Numbered from the stretch's first letter, positions 37,386 to 48,275 are shown. The stretch is 64,000 nucleotides of DNA from Canna indica (GCA_034359265.1 CP136891.1:49406001-49470000), one strand, 5' to 3'. Notes: generated by a model not told the origin, from the letters alone. Made by a program: numbers and translations.

Positions 37386-38107
37386 AGTTTATATAGGGCA
37401 CGCAGTCGCGCCCGACCCTTCTTCCTCCCGCTGCTGCCGCCGCCGTCTCCTGCTCCCGCCTGTCGCTGCCGACGCCGACGATGTCTCTTCCTCCTCCCGC
37501 TGCTGTCGACATTTTCAGGTATGCCTCGCCGGCCGGCCGTCTCTTCCCGTTGCGGCCGACGGGAAATCCGACCGAAACCCTTTTTTAAGGGTTTTGGCCG
37601 GTGGCGGTCGGTCGATGGCCGCCGCCGGACCTTGTATAGTGGCCGGACAGTGTGTCCGTCCACTGTACGCCGGCGCCGGAGTCCACCTGACTCCGGCGCC
37701 GGAATTTATAGATTTATATATAATTTTTTATTGTTTTCTAATTGTTAATTAATTATTTAGATTAATTGTTTAATTTGTTAGATTAATTATTAGGGTTTAG
37801 ATTAATTTCGGAATTGTCCACTTCGGACGCGCGCTGGAATCGTCCACTTCGGACGCGCGTCAAAATCGTCCAATATGGACTCGAACTGTCTCGAAACATT
37901 TAGAAAATAATCATGCATCCGACGAGTTCATATGTTTCACGTACGCATCGACGAGTCGGATATGATTTAGCAAAACCTTAGATCCGTTCGGGGATTGTAT
38001 GTTCGTGTAAAAGAAGTAGATGATCTTTTATACGATATACAATTCTTGAATTGTCCCTGATTGGACAATTTGGGAATATAGTTATTTGTACTGCACTTAC
38101 ATTTTTA

Positions 38108-38240
38108 TTTTAACTGTTAACTAATCATTCTAAATTTCGGCAATATCTCTCTTGTTCTCCGATACGCGCCCAGATGATATGCGTATTCGGAGAACTGTAG
38201 GGAGATGCTGCCGAAATTTAGAATGAAATTAACGGTTAAA
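38108..38240 (+). other. Long hairpin upstream of the transposase in CACTA copy 2
   Basis: Arms 38108-38166 and about 38180-38240 pair over nearly 60 bp around CCCAGATGATAT. The arms share TCTAAATTTCGGCA, TCTC(T/C)CT and GTTCTCCG. The hairpin ends about 100 bp before the ATG at 38342. It is homologous to 29058-29190. Confidence 0.8.
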
Positions 38241-38341
38241 ATAAGTACTTAGTGCAATATAAATAACATAAATCTCGAATGGAATAGGACAATCTCACCT
38301 AAAGACATTAACCAAAGAAATTGTCATTGATTGACAGAATC

Positions 38342-39742
38342 ATGTCGACTGATCGAAGTTGGATGTACCGACGTCTTGATCGTGGAGCTTTAACGAATGA
38401 GTTTCGATTAGGCATAACATACTTCCTAAATTTTGCCTATTCGAATCGGAATTTCGTTAGCATGGGTGATCAAATCCGATGTTCGTGCCGCATTTGTTCA
38501 AATGGACGATTTTTGGATCGGGAGACTGTCACTCTGCATCTATATACCAAAGGATTTGCACCAAGATATTTTCTATGGACTTGTCACGGGGAGTCACGCG
38601 AAGTCGGGACGTCGAGCAATCCTGTCGTTCAGACATATGGTGAATCTTCCTCTGCTGGTGCTTCTTCATCCAGTCAATGTAATCCCTATAGAACTATGAT
38701 ACTTGATAGTCTTGGGGGTCAATTCCACCTGAATGATAATGTTGATCGGCTAGTTCTTCAGACATTAGTCCCATCAGATACTACAGCGGTTGATATCATA
38801 GAAGTACAAACTGCGGTAGAGATTGAATTACCGAATAAAGAAGCTGCAGAATTTTACGAGATGTTGAAAGCTGCTGATGAACCTTTGTATGAGAATTGTC
38901 CTAAATACACTAGGTTTTGAGCAATGACACAGCTTTTAAACATCAAGGCCGATTGTAATATCAGCGGAGTTGCGTATGATCGGATTGTTGGATTGACTAA
39001 TGGGATGCTGCCTACTGATAACAAGTTTGAGCCAACTTTTTATAAGACAAAAAAGCTAATGAGAAAATTGGGGCTTGGGTACGAAAAAATACACGCGTGC
39101 CAAAATAACTGCATTTTATATTATAAAGAAAATGTACAGTTGGATAAATGCCCTGTATGTCAACATCCTCGTTAAAAGGAGAAGAAATCGGTCCGACAAA
39201 AAAATATCCCGTTTAAGATGCTTCGGTATTTTCCACTAACACCGAGACTTCAAAGATTATTCATGTCGGAAAAGACAGCCCCCTACATGAGTTGGCATGC
39301 AAGAAGTTGTGATGATACAGTAATGACTCATCCATCTGACAGTGAAGCATGGAAACATTTGGATACATGTTATCCTTCATTTGCTAGGGATACTAGAAAT
39401 ATCAGATTGGGATTGTGCACAGATGGTTTTAATCCGTTTGGATATTCTGCAACTCCTTATTCAGTTTGGCCAGTGCTGCTGACAGTTTATAATTTGCCAC
39501 CGTCAATGTGCATGAAAGATGAATTTATTTATCTTTCGATGATTATTCCGGGTTCTAAGGGTCCACGAAAAGAAATTGACATATTTCTCAGACCCTTGAT
39601 AGATGAATTGAAAACATTGTGGACTGAGGGAGCTGTCACTTATGATTGTCATCGGAAGCAAAACTTTAATTTAAAGGTCGCGGTCTTGTGGACAATCAAT
39701 GATTTCCCGGCGTATGGCATGTTGTCGGGTTGGAGCGCGGGG
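38342..39742 (+). pseudogene. TNP2-type CACTA transposase, 5' part only
   Basis: From MSTDRSWMYRRLDRG (38342) the transposase-associated domain and Transposase_21 region read clearly (FEPTFYKTKKLMRKLG, CPVCQHPR, TDGFNPFG near 39420, DCHRKQNF near 39645). Stops at about 38918 and 39173 and a frame change near 39180 break it. At AYGMLSGWS (39738) the homology to copy 1 ends and jumps to the tail of the second gene, so the catalytic C-terminal half and the DUF4218/DUF4216 regions are deleted. It could move only with help from another element. Confidence 0.85.
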
Positions 39743-40157
39743 GTACCCCCGAGGACTTTGACGCAGCATCGTGGGTCGAGGCCGCAGGTGGCTGGGACCA
39801 TGGCCGCGTATATGGCTTCGTAGATAGTGGTCATGCGCGAGCGTACTAGGGCCACTTGGGGCACCGACCCCTCCGGTCGCTGGTGAGCGGCCGTCCACCT
39901 CTAGATCCAGTTATGATCATAGTAGCAGCATAAGGACTCTAGAGGACACGGTCGCGCGTCAGACAGAGATAATGGAGCGCCAGAGTCAGATATGGCGGAT
40001 ATACAAGCTATGCTACGTAACATGTCAGGTCATCCCGAAGCAGGCATCTCTTCGGCATCATCTAATCCATCGTCCGCGAGTCAGTCCACGCCGGTGTACA
40101 CTCAAGCACTCCAGACCCCGCCATATGATCCAGGCCATCCTCCATCGTCATCGTGAG
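39743..40157 (+). pseudogene. 3' tail of the Transposase_24-like gene in CACTA copy 2
   Basis: Immediately after the deletion point the reading is GGTPEDFDAASWVEAAGGW, matching GGTPEEFDARAWVEAAGGW at about 35960 in copy 1. A charged stretch (EDTVARQTEIMERQSQ near 39940) and a Ser/Pro-rich end follow, with frame changes. It has no intact function and marks the far side of the internal deletion. Confidence 0.65.
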
Positions 40158-40434
40158 ATTTTTTTTATATTGACTTTGTTACTGAGATATTGAACTTGTT
40201 TAACTTATTTTGTTTGGATATTGATACTTCAATTTTGCATTTGAAGTATTTTTATACTATCGTGGATAATTATCAATATAAATATAATTGTTTTGATGTA
40301 TATCTTGGTGTATTTGTGATGTGTGAATGAATGTGTGTATGAGTGTATGGGTGTGTGAGTTATGTATCAGATAATGTATCAATGTATCAATGGAAATTTA
40401 AAATTTAAAATTTTTTCGTTACCAGGTTCACATC

Positions 40435-40780
40435 ATCAGCAACGGCTTTCCCACGGCCGTCCGTGGGAAAGTCGTTGCTAAAAGTGTATCGAAAGCCGTT
40501 GCTGATGACCTACAACAACGGCTTAGCGACGGGCTTTTACTAACGGCGTTGCTACGGACTCAGCGGCCGTTGCTATTAATGTTATCAGCAACGGCTCCGA
40601 GTCCGTGGCAAAACCGTTGCTGATAATATTGTTAGCGACGGCCCGAGCGGCCGTTGCTGATCCGTCGCTAAGTTATCAGCAACGCGAGTTTCTGTCACGG
40701 CTCTATTGCAACGGCTCGACCGTTGCTGATGCTCTTCAGCAACGGCTCAGCAACGGCATCAGCCGTTGCTGATGCCCATT
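40435..40780. repeat. Right subterminal repeats of CACTA copy 2
   Basis: ATCAGCAACGGC and GCCGTTGCTGAT recur many times in both orientations, with local inverted pairs such as the last one at 40737-40775 beside the terminus. Confidence 0.75.
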
Positions 40781-41550
40781 TTTCTAGTAGTGTCTCCAAT
40801 GGTGTTAACCTCCCTAAATAAGGCAGCCCATGATCTAGGTTTCCTAGCATTTGATTTATCATTTTCCTTTGATAACATTGAATCGAACATCACTGAATAA
40901 TCTAGAACAAGAGGAGTGGTGATACCTGCAATCAAGGTAGTAGCAGATGTTGAGATCAGATTTGTTGGCTTCGCTGAAGATGACGCCCCTGGTTTCAATG
41001 AGGAAGAAAGGGGAAAACCAGTCCCACTCTTATCAGGAGGCTTCTTCACCTTTGGAGATCCAATCGGAGTCGCAGTTTTGTTGTCGTCGTGCTTCGCAGA
41101 GGAGCCCGCCATTATAGTTTCTATCGTCGATCGATTGCCTTCGAGATCTACTCCTCATATCGCCTCTCAATCAACGGCAGCAGAGTGCCTTCGATTGGCA
41201 ATTGAGACGCTTTTGATCGGCGGCAGAGTGCCTTCGATCGACGCCTACAAAGTCGCCTTCAAAATCGCCCCAAAATCGCCTATGAAATGAGTTTTGATAA
41301 CACTAATTTTCTTAAGAGAAAAAAATGACGTAAAAGAGCTCCCTTTTTTTTTACTAATTTTCTTAAGAAAAATAAAAATGACGTAAAGATAATTTTAGGT
41401 GGTTTTAAAATCGTCAATTTTGAAATATTAAAATATAGTGGTAAACTTGTGATTGACCGATCTACAAATAAATAAAATAAAAAATCACCTTGTGAGCTCA
41501 AAGTAGTTTTTTAAGTGGAAAAATTAACTACATCAATATTTATTCAATTT

Positions 41551-42524
41551 GTGAAGGTTGATTTAATTTAACCCGATCCGAATTTGAAACGGGTCATTAA
41601 TTCAAGGTTGGATTTAATGCTCTTCTTATGGGTTCGGCCTGGCTTGGCCATCTTTCTCAAATGGCACCGTGTGCAAAGCACATGGAGCCAAAGTTGCATG
41701 CAACAAATTGATGCACGCGTGCATTTAAAGTTTGGGTGGTTGACCGGTCAAATGATAAAGATGCAGAAGTTTCTTTTGGAACGCACAATTCGAGATGCAC
41801 ATTAAATTACAGATGCACTTCAATTTTTGATGGTCAAGCATGTTACTCGGATGAAATAAATTTCTTGCTCAAATTGAAGCAGTCCTCCAAATTGATAGCG
41901 CACAGCTCATGGATAAATATCATTATGGCGAAATGTTTGGAAGGAAGATTGCATAACGTCGGCTCCCATTCTACTGTAAAAGGAGATCTACTCTATGTTT
42001 TCAGATCATCTTAATAATTCTGAGAGCCTCTCATCTACTCTATTTCTTAGGCAGAATTTCTTTCCAACGGCTCTCTTTTCCTTCATATCGTCTCAGGCAG
42101 AAGCAAGAAGATCAAGGGTGCCGCATCCACAGTTCTCAGGCAGGATTCCTTTCCAGCGGCTCTCTTCCCCTTCACACCGTGTCAGGTAGAAGTAAGAAGA
42201 TCAAGGACGCCGCATCCACAGTTTTTAGGCAGAAGCAGGAATCTAGATTCCGGAGTGTAGAAAAATATCTGAGTACACGCAGTATTTTTCTTTTACAGTT
42301 TATTAATCAATTGTATTCAGTTCTTGTATTGGTCGTGTTTTCTCCTCATTCTAATAAAATCAAGTACCATCTTCTCCCCGTGGAGTAGGCCCGGTATCCC
42401 GCCGGGCTGAACCACGTAAATTTTAGTGTTCTTTATATTTTTTGGATTTACTCATTTTGGTATTTTTTCTTTTGACGTTTTGGATTTTTTGATCCTTGCA
42501 GGAAGACCCAATTTCTTCCTAACA
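41551..42524 (+). mobile_element. Solo LTR, probably Ty1/copia type
   Basis: TGTGAAGG at 41551 to CTTCCTAACA at 42524, 974 bp, with a perfect 5-bp TSD CAATT (41546-41550, 42525-42529). Near the 3' end are AATAAA (42353-42358), then GTGGAGTAGGCCC and GCTGAACCACGTAAAT (near 42404), a block characteristic of plant copia LTR R-U5 regions. No coding is present. Inside is an 89-bp tandem duplication (units near 42049 and 42138, partial at 42227). Confidence 0.85.
42049..42235 (+). repeat. 89-bp tandem duplication inside the copia-like solo LTR
   Basis: AGGCAG... landmarks at 42049, 42138 and 42227 give a period of 89 bp: two full units, each with TTCCTTTCCAACGGCTCTC-like and GCCGCATCCACAG sequences, plus the start of a third. 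Confidence 0.75.
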
Positions 42525-42630
42525 CAATTGAACCAAGCCTAATTTTTAAAGTAGCTCATTTTTTTTTAAATTTTTTTTAATCTATTTATAATTGTCAAAA
42601 CTAATTTTAGAATATTCAACCTGATTTTTT

Positions 42631-42677
<47 letters not shown>

Positions 42678-44182
42678 TATTAGTTAATTTTATATCCAAT
42701 TGAACAAAAACAAAATATTAAATTACTAATAATCTTATTAAATTTTACGATCATATTAGCAAATACTAATTTTATAAACTAACTACGTATACATAATTAA
42801 TATTTTATAAACCTATAAAATAATTTTTATATAACAAGTAAATCAATTAATCGATGAGTATATAACGAAAGTATAAGTTATGCTCTTGTTTATAAGAACC
42901 TAGAATTGATATCACTCTCTTTCTTTAGTTTTATAATAGATTAATTTTTCAATAAAATAGATTATTATACTGAGGCACTAATAACATTGAAGCGCTAATA
43001 ACATTGACCAGTGAAGTTATTTATTTAGTGAATTGATTAAATATTAATTTTTTTTAAAAAAATAAATACAAAAATTTATATTTTAATTTTCAACAAACTT
43101 ATTTTGTACTCCAAGTTGGAATGCTAGATATTTCTTTCACTTTTATCGGTTTAAAACTTTCTTCTATAGTCATTTTCAGTTTTTTTTTAGAATATAGTCA
43201 TTTTAAGTTCCATGCACTATTTGTATCATAAACTAATTCACAATTTATTCAATATCTTGAATATCAATATTGTTTTCTATAATAAAATAAGTTTTTATTG
43301 GTTTCAACCAATTGAAACTGATACTAATTTATATCAACCAATCAACCAAACATATTTTCAAAAAATTGAAAACTAAAAATCAAATTAAACTAATTTTTCA
43401 GAACCAAATTTTCCCTGACCTAATATGGCCAACCTTAGTAGGCCTACTCATTAATCAATTGAAAACAAATGGAGGGAAAGAAGGTTAAATTAAAGATGGT
43501 GGGATTCAAGTTACAAAGTGGACGCACCAACTAATTTGTCTTCCTCTTGCTACCAGAAAACTCTAAAAAACAAAAAATAATAAACAATATGAGCATGCAT
43601 GATAAACCTTATACGACATGCAAATTTTTTTTCTTTTGATCTTCTTTAGCACATTTTCTAATTGTTTACTTCTTTATTTTGTTTGTTTGTTTGTTTAAGT
43701 GAAGCCAATGCATGAGGCAATGCCTCATATATAACTCATTTTCCTAAGTATAAATATATATATAATCTAAAACTATATATAGACAAAACGTTGCTCATTC
43801 ATGATCCCTTGCATGCAAGTTGAGAAAATTATAATTTAACTAAGCTCTAACTAAGTAGAGCAACCCTTATGGAGGCATTCATTAATTTTTGCCATACAAC
43901 AGCCAATTTAATGGCCATATATACATCAAAAAGCTCAGTGAATTGAATTCAAGGAGCCCATATTATACTCCTCCATAAATTATATATCCATCTCAATGTT
44001 GATGTCTACATAAATCCTACTTAATTCTTAATAGCCCTAAATTTTGTACCTACAGATTAATAGAATTCAAAGTTAGACATCAAATTAAATATTCAAGATG
44101 GCGCTTATATGCAACATATCTTCAAAATTATGAAGCCGAGGATAAACCCTAGCTAGAAATATGGTAATTTAACTTGATCTCC
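42525..44182. other. AT-rich intergenic DNA with an (AT)n microsatellite
   Basis: (AT)n runs at 42634-42672. A short (GTTT)n occurs near 43682. No coding or element ends recognised. The right part is downstream of the - strand bHLH gene and should hold its 3' UTR just left of 44183. Confidence 0.5.
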
Positions 44183-45032
44183 TTATCGAAGAATCATTCC
44201 AAAATTATGAGCCCAGAAATCAACGCTACTGTCGTCGCTCCCAACATGTAATAGGAAGGAAACTGGCATCAGGCACAATCCTCTACTCCTCAAGTCATTT
44301 GGCTCATCATCTCCATCCTATTATTATGGATGTCATAATTTAAATTAATTAATAATGCAGACAGCCACATTAAATTACTTTAAAGTTTAAACTATAAAAT
44401 GATATATATGTACATATACCTGATCACTCTTTACGCAAGAGTTAGTCAGCTCCTGTTCAAAAGAATGTAATTAATAAGGGTTTGATATATATATGACAAG
44501 GATGATGAATCTGCCACTGTCTAATAATGATCTCATTGTTTAAAGTGCCAAGAAGTTGCAGCTTTAGTTCTAATTATGATAATCTAATATTATTCCTTCC
44601 ACAGAAAGATAAGCTTTCAATTGTATACAAAAGTTCACATGATACCTACTAAAAGCTTCTGCTTATGTATGGCTTCATATAGTAAGAGGGAAACAACAGA
44701 GAAAACTTTGGGAAGCGGGAACCAGTATATATACATTTTGAACTCCAAAATAGGTTAATTTGGTCAAGATCGACTCGATGATCATAACTTTGGTGGGGAC
44801 AGGAATACATGGTCAAATATATAATATTGGAATTGATACTCACGGAGTTCCTTGAGTTCCTTGACCCGTTGCGCAAGTATGGGGAGCTCAGAGCCTGTAT
44901 GAAACAAATGGTAAATCCCTGAAACATATGACAACACAAGATCACAACAATAACTGAATGTCATGACCATTTCGCCAGCTTTTTTCGCATGCGTACGTCT
45001 TCTACCGATCTGTGCTTACATAATTTAATTTG

Positions 45033-45079
<47 letters not shown>

Positions 45080-46544
45080 GGAGAGGGAGAGTGGACCTGA
45101 ATTTGAGTTTGGAGGAATCTGATATAGCCAATGGCTTCTGATAGAACAGAAGCAGTGTCAGTCTGCAAAAGGAGGCATGTGTATGGATCAGATGCAGGAG
45201 GCGGAAGAGGATATGGGAAACGCAAAAACCAAGGCAGTTGAGTTGCATCTACAAACAAGGTAAAATAAATACCTTTCCAAATGGAGAAACTAGTTGATGA
45301 AGAGCTGCTATCCTATCACCCAACTTCTCCTTTCTAACCTGAAAATAATTATAGATATAAATACAACTGAAGATTCTGCATTTATCCCTAATTAACCAGA
45401 AAATATATAAGGATATATATTTCCTAGACGCTTAAATATAGATATGCCGCTAAAACTACCTATATTGTCAATCTTATTGATGCATTTAATTAGAAGTTAC
45501 AAGAAGTAAATACATTACTATTACATATATATATATGAAGTTAGAACCTTGAGAGTTGATTGCACTGAGGAGGATTGAATTCTGGCCTTCTTTAAAGCTG
45601 CCCCACCATTGCTGTTGCACTTTAACGAAAAGAAGAAAGAAGGGTAAGTATAGCAGCATGAATGAATCTCCCAGAGATCTACAACTAAATAAGCCCATGG
45701 ATGAAGATTAAGACCAAAGAAGTAAAACATTTTTTTTTAAAAAAAATATACCCTTAATTACCCAACTTGATAGAAAATTAAAAAAGAATAAGTGAAATTA
45801 ATTACTTCAGACAAAACATGCAACAAAACAAGAGAGTACTTGTATATATAGTAACCATAGTAGAAATTAATAAATTCTAACCTCAGAATTAGAGTTGTCT
45901 AATTGGTGGTGCTTCCTCTGTGTCTTGCAGTTTGAGAAGTCCAAAATGTTGCTGCTTGTGACACAAGACCTAGGCGAGGACGCTGCTACAGCAAGCTGCT
46001 GACTCCATGAAGAGCCTTCTTTATCTTTCCCACTGTAATAGCCATGTCCAGTTTCAGCATCCTCTTTCTTGACATCAAGCACTTGTGTATTTGCTGATGA
46101 ACACATTATTTGATCCTTCCAATTATTCTCCATCCTCTTTGGGTAGTTAGCAACATTCCTGCACCCGTCTTCTTCCTCCCCAAATTCCCCCCTGTAAATT
46201 GTATATATTGCACCAATTGAATTAAGTGGTAAACTAAAACTATATATAATAACTCTTCATACAAGAAAGAGAAGTACAGAGACTTACAAGAGCAGTTGGC
46301 TCCAGGAGACTACAGGTAGCTGTTCTTGGTTTTCATGGCAAGGTATGAGCATAGGGTTGAAACTAGCAAACTTTGAGTATTTAGGAAACACAGCCGAAGC
46401 TGCCGAAGAAAAAGAAGAAGATGATGATGCAGAGGGAGATGATAATAGGGAAGGAATCTCTTGAGAATTCATGCTCCACAAGTTAGGGTTTCCTTCGATC
46501 ATTTGCTGCACTAAAGAACTCCTGTAAACTCCTCCTCTATTCAT
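44183..46544 (-). CDS. Atypical bHLH transcription factor, bHLH68/133-like (8 exons)
   Basis: Exons on the - strand: 46544-46288, 46191-45882, 45619-45548, 45338-45273, 45162-45097, 44894-44844, 44452-44420 and 44317-44183; GT-AG throughout, 990 bp, 329 aa. The start [15 protein letters not shown] and the GNPNLW motif match the N-terminus of this plant group. After a Ser-rich region, residues about 190-260 read [37 protein letters not shown] and [22 protein letters not shown]: helix 1, loop, helix 2. The basic region lacks the His-Glu-Arg E-box contacts, so DNA binding is expected to be non-canonical or through partners. The C-terminus keeps [12 protein letters not shown]. It acts in the nucleus, and relatives affect growth and stress responses. 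The last exons are tiny (51 and 33 bp). Confidence 0.9.
45037..45090. repeat. Compound (AT)n(GA)n microsatellite beside a splice donor
   Basis: (AT)n at 45037-45064 runs into a GA-rich tract to 45090, within intron 5 of the bHLH gene. Its purine side ends only about six bases from the 5' splice site at 45096/45095, so on the transcript the intron begins GTCCAC and then a CU tract. Confidence 0.8.
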
Positions 46545-47660
46545 GCCTAAAACTGTAGGCTCTTTCACTCACCCTTTCTTTCTGCAATCCAGGTCAACCT
46601 TTGGACATCAACTTTGCTTCTTCTTCTTTTGCTTTCTGGGTGAGGGTTTGGGGAAAGAAAGCGCAGGCCTTTGTTTAGAGGCATACATGGTTAAATGTTT
46701 TGAGGAGCCTTTGCTTTTGTTTGCCTTCCTTTCCACCTATCTTTTATTTAATTTAACATTTTCCTTACTTTTTCCTTCTTTTCTTTACTTTTTTTCTTGC
46801 TTTTGCTTTAACAGAAAGTGGGCAAACAAAAGGTAGTGGAAGCTTCATAGTGAGAGAATATTTAAGGGGGATTAATGATCTTAATTAGTCTATAGAAGCT
46901 ATGTATATATATGCTTGGTTAGGGTTAGAGTTAGGGTTAGGATTAGGGTTAGGCCTAGCTGCATAGTTAGCATATATTCTTTAATTTTTATAAATAGTAT
47001 TTTTTTATCAAGTATATATATATATACTGGAGAATGACAAAGGATAAGTTGCTACTACTGGAAATTAATTAGACTATTAGGTGAGAGGATGTGGACCACT
47101 CTTATACAAGACATTTCCTCCTTTGGATTATATATATATATATATGTTTTTCTTTGGCCAATTATATATATATGCTGGCTATGGCCAGTTGATCTATATA
47201 GCCTGTTTCACTTTATTTTATGTTCTTTTGGCATGAATGATTACTTTGGGATTGATATCGATGTTGTATTTTAATAATGTATAGGCCATATGAATAGTGT
47301 AGGGAAATATAAAATACAGGAGAAGCTAATTAATCTACGTACGTACAGTATATTTGTATATGATGCAATTAATTAATTAGTATATTTTTTATTAAGCAAT
47401 TAATTAGTATATTTGCTGGCAAGAAAAAGATCAAGCTATATATATTTATATCACTAAAAGAAAATTTAAGCATAATCATGATGTAAATTTCCACGTACAA
47501 TAGTATTACTAGTATTATCGTTGGAAATGCATAATACACTTGAATTCCACATTATGGTGCTCCATTCAAAATAGTATAAACGATCCATACGTTAATATCA
47601 CCAGGCTAATTAATTTCTATCTGATAATGATATATTAAGATATATAACATAAAAAATATA
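46545..47660. promoter_or_regulatory. Upstream region of the bHLH gene, with telomere-like repeats
   Basis: No gene is seen. On the - strand this is the promoter and 5' UTR of the bHLH gene. GGTTAGGGTTAGAGTTAGGG-type repeats occupy 46917-46953, about 370 bp before the ATG. Plant telo-boxes (AAACCCTAA) are known promoter motifs, but the longer run could also be a short interstitial telomere-like tract. The remainder is AT-rich with (TA)n patches. Confidence 0.45.
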
Positions 47661-48185
47661 GGCTTAATTATATTTTTGATCTCCCAAAATATCATATTTT
47701 TTCCGTTTGGTCTCTCCATTTAAAAAAAATTTCATTTAGTTCCTCAAAAATTATTTACGTTTTCGTTTGATCCCTCTATTAACTTTTCGTTAACTTTTGA
47801 TGTTAAGTGTCAACATGGAATGTTGCCATGGACTAAAGAGGGATCAAACGAAAAAAATAAGATATATTAAGAGACTACATGAAAAAAAAAATATTTTAAT
47901 AACCTAAAATATAATTATATATTATTATGTTTTAGATTATAAAATGTATATTGTTATTAAAATATGTATTTTTTCATCTAGTCCCTTAAAATATCTCATT
48001 TTTTTCGTTTGGTCCCTCTTTAATCCATGTCAGTATTGTCATATTGGCACTTAACAGTAAAAGTTAACGGATGGACCAAACGAAAACGAAAATAATTTTT
48101 AAGGAATTAAATGAAAACTTTTTTAAATAGAGGGACCAAATGAAAAAAACATGATATTTTGGGAAACCAAAAATATAATTAAACC
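47661..48185. mobile_element. Foldback MITE, Mutator-like
   Basis: GGCTTAATTATATTTTTG at 47661 is matched, as its reverse complement, by CAAAAATATAATTAAACC ending at 48185. The arms run about 250 bp each (TTTGGTCC, CATTTAGTTCC, AAAGAGGGA..CAAACG landmarks mirrored), so nearly the whole 525 bp is one imperfect hairpin. Long TIRs of this 'GGTTAATT...TTTGGTC' type are typical of plant Mutator-like MITEs. Flanks are A/T-rich and a 9-bp TSD is not convincing. Confidence 0.75.
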
Positions 48186-48275
48186 AATAATAAATCTTAA
48201 AAAGTATATTGTCTCATTTATTTGCTTAACTGATTGATCGATGGTCATTCATGTAAAAAAGAGGAATTAATTATA

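Larger units (their letters stand above)
37082..40792 (+). mobile_element. CACTA (En/Spm) transposon, copy 2, internal deletion derivative
   Basis: Ends CACTACTAGAAATTGAG (37082) and TTTTCTAGTAGTG (40792) are matching inverted termini; the 3-bp TSD TCT is perfect (37079-37081, 40793-40795). It is 3711 bp. The 5' leader, hairpin and first part of the transposase match copy 1, but the DUF4218 and DUF4216-like parts and most of the second gene are missing. Subterminal repeats at 37100-37385 and 40435-40780 use GCCGTTGCTGAT instead of copy 1's GCCGTGGCTGAT. It lies in LINE ORF1, 380 bp from copy 1 and in the same orientation. Confidence 0.92.
26290..41112 (-). pseudogene. L1-type LINE, split by two CACTA transposons
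   Basis: Read on the - strand, ORF1 starts at 41112 (MAGSSAKHDD, then RSWAALFREV), is cut at 40792/37082, resumes at 37081-36702 with VLAGGPWFLRDQVLLL, the DUF4283-type RNA-binding segment of plant LINE ORF1, is cut again at 36701/27567, and resumes at 27566-26850 with NLYGPWMVVNRRKKF. ORF2 endonuclease follows: VVLLIESHLDEESS and GRSGGIILI (26754-26569), then PWMIASDFNFVG (near 26380). No reverse transcriptase remains. ORF1 lacks the zinc-knuckle part between the last two blocks, and stops are present, so it was already decaying or has decayed since. Confidence 0.75.

Noticed and set aside
41116..41290. Open frame across the LINE start on the + strand
   Set aside because: It is the complement of the LINE 5' UTR, which has short repeats (GCAGAGTGCCTTCGAT).
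46543..46836. + strand open frame opposite the bHLH start
   Set aside because: It is hydrophobic T-rich translation of the promoter/UTR with no relatives; the - strand gene explains the region.
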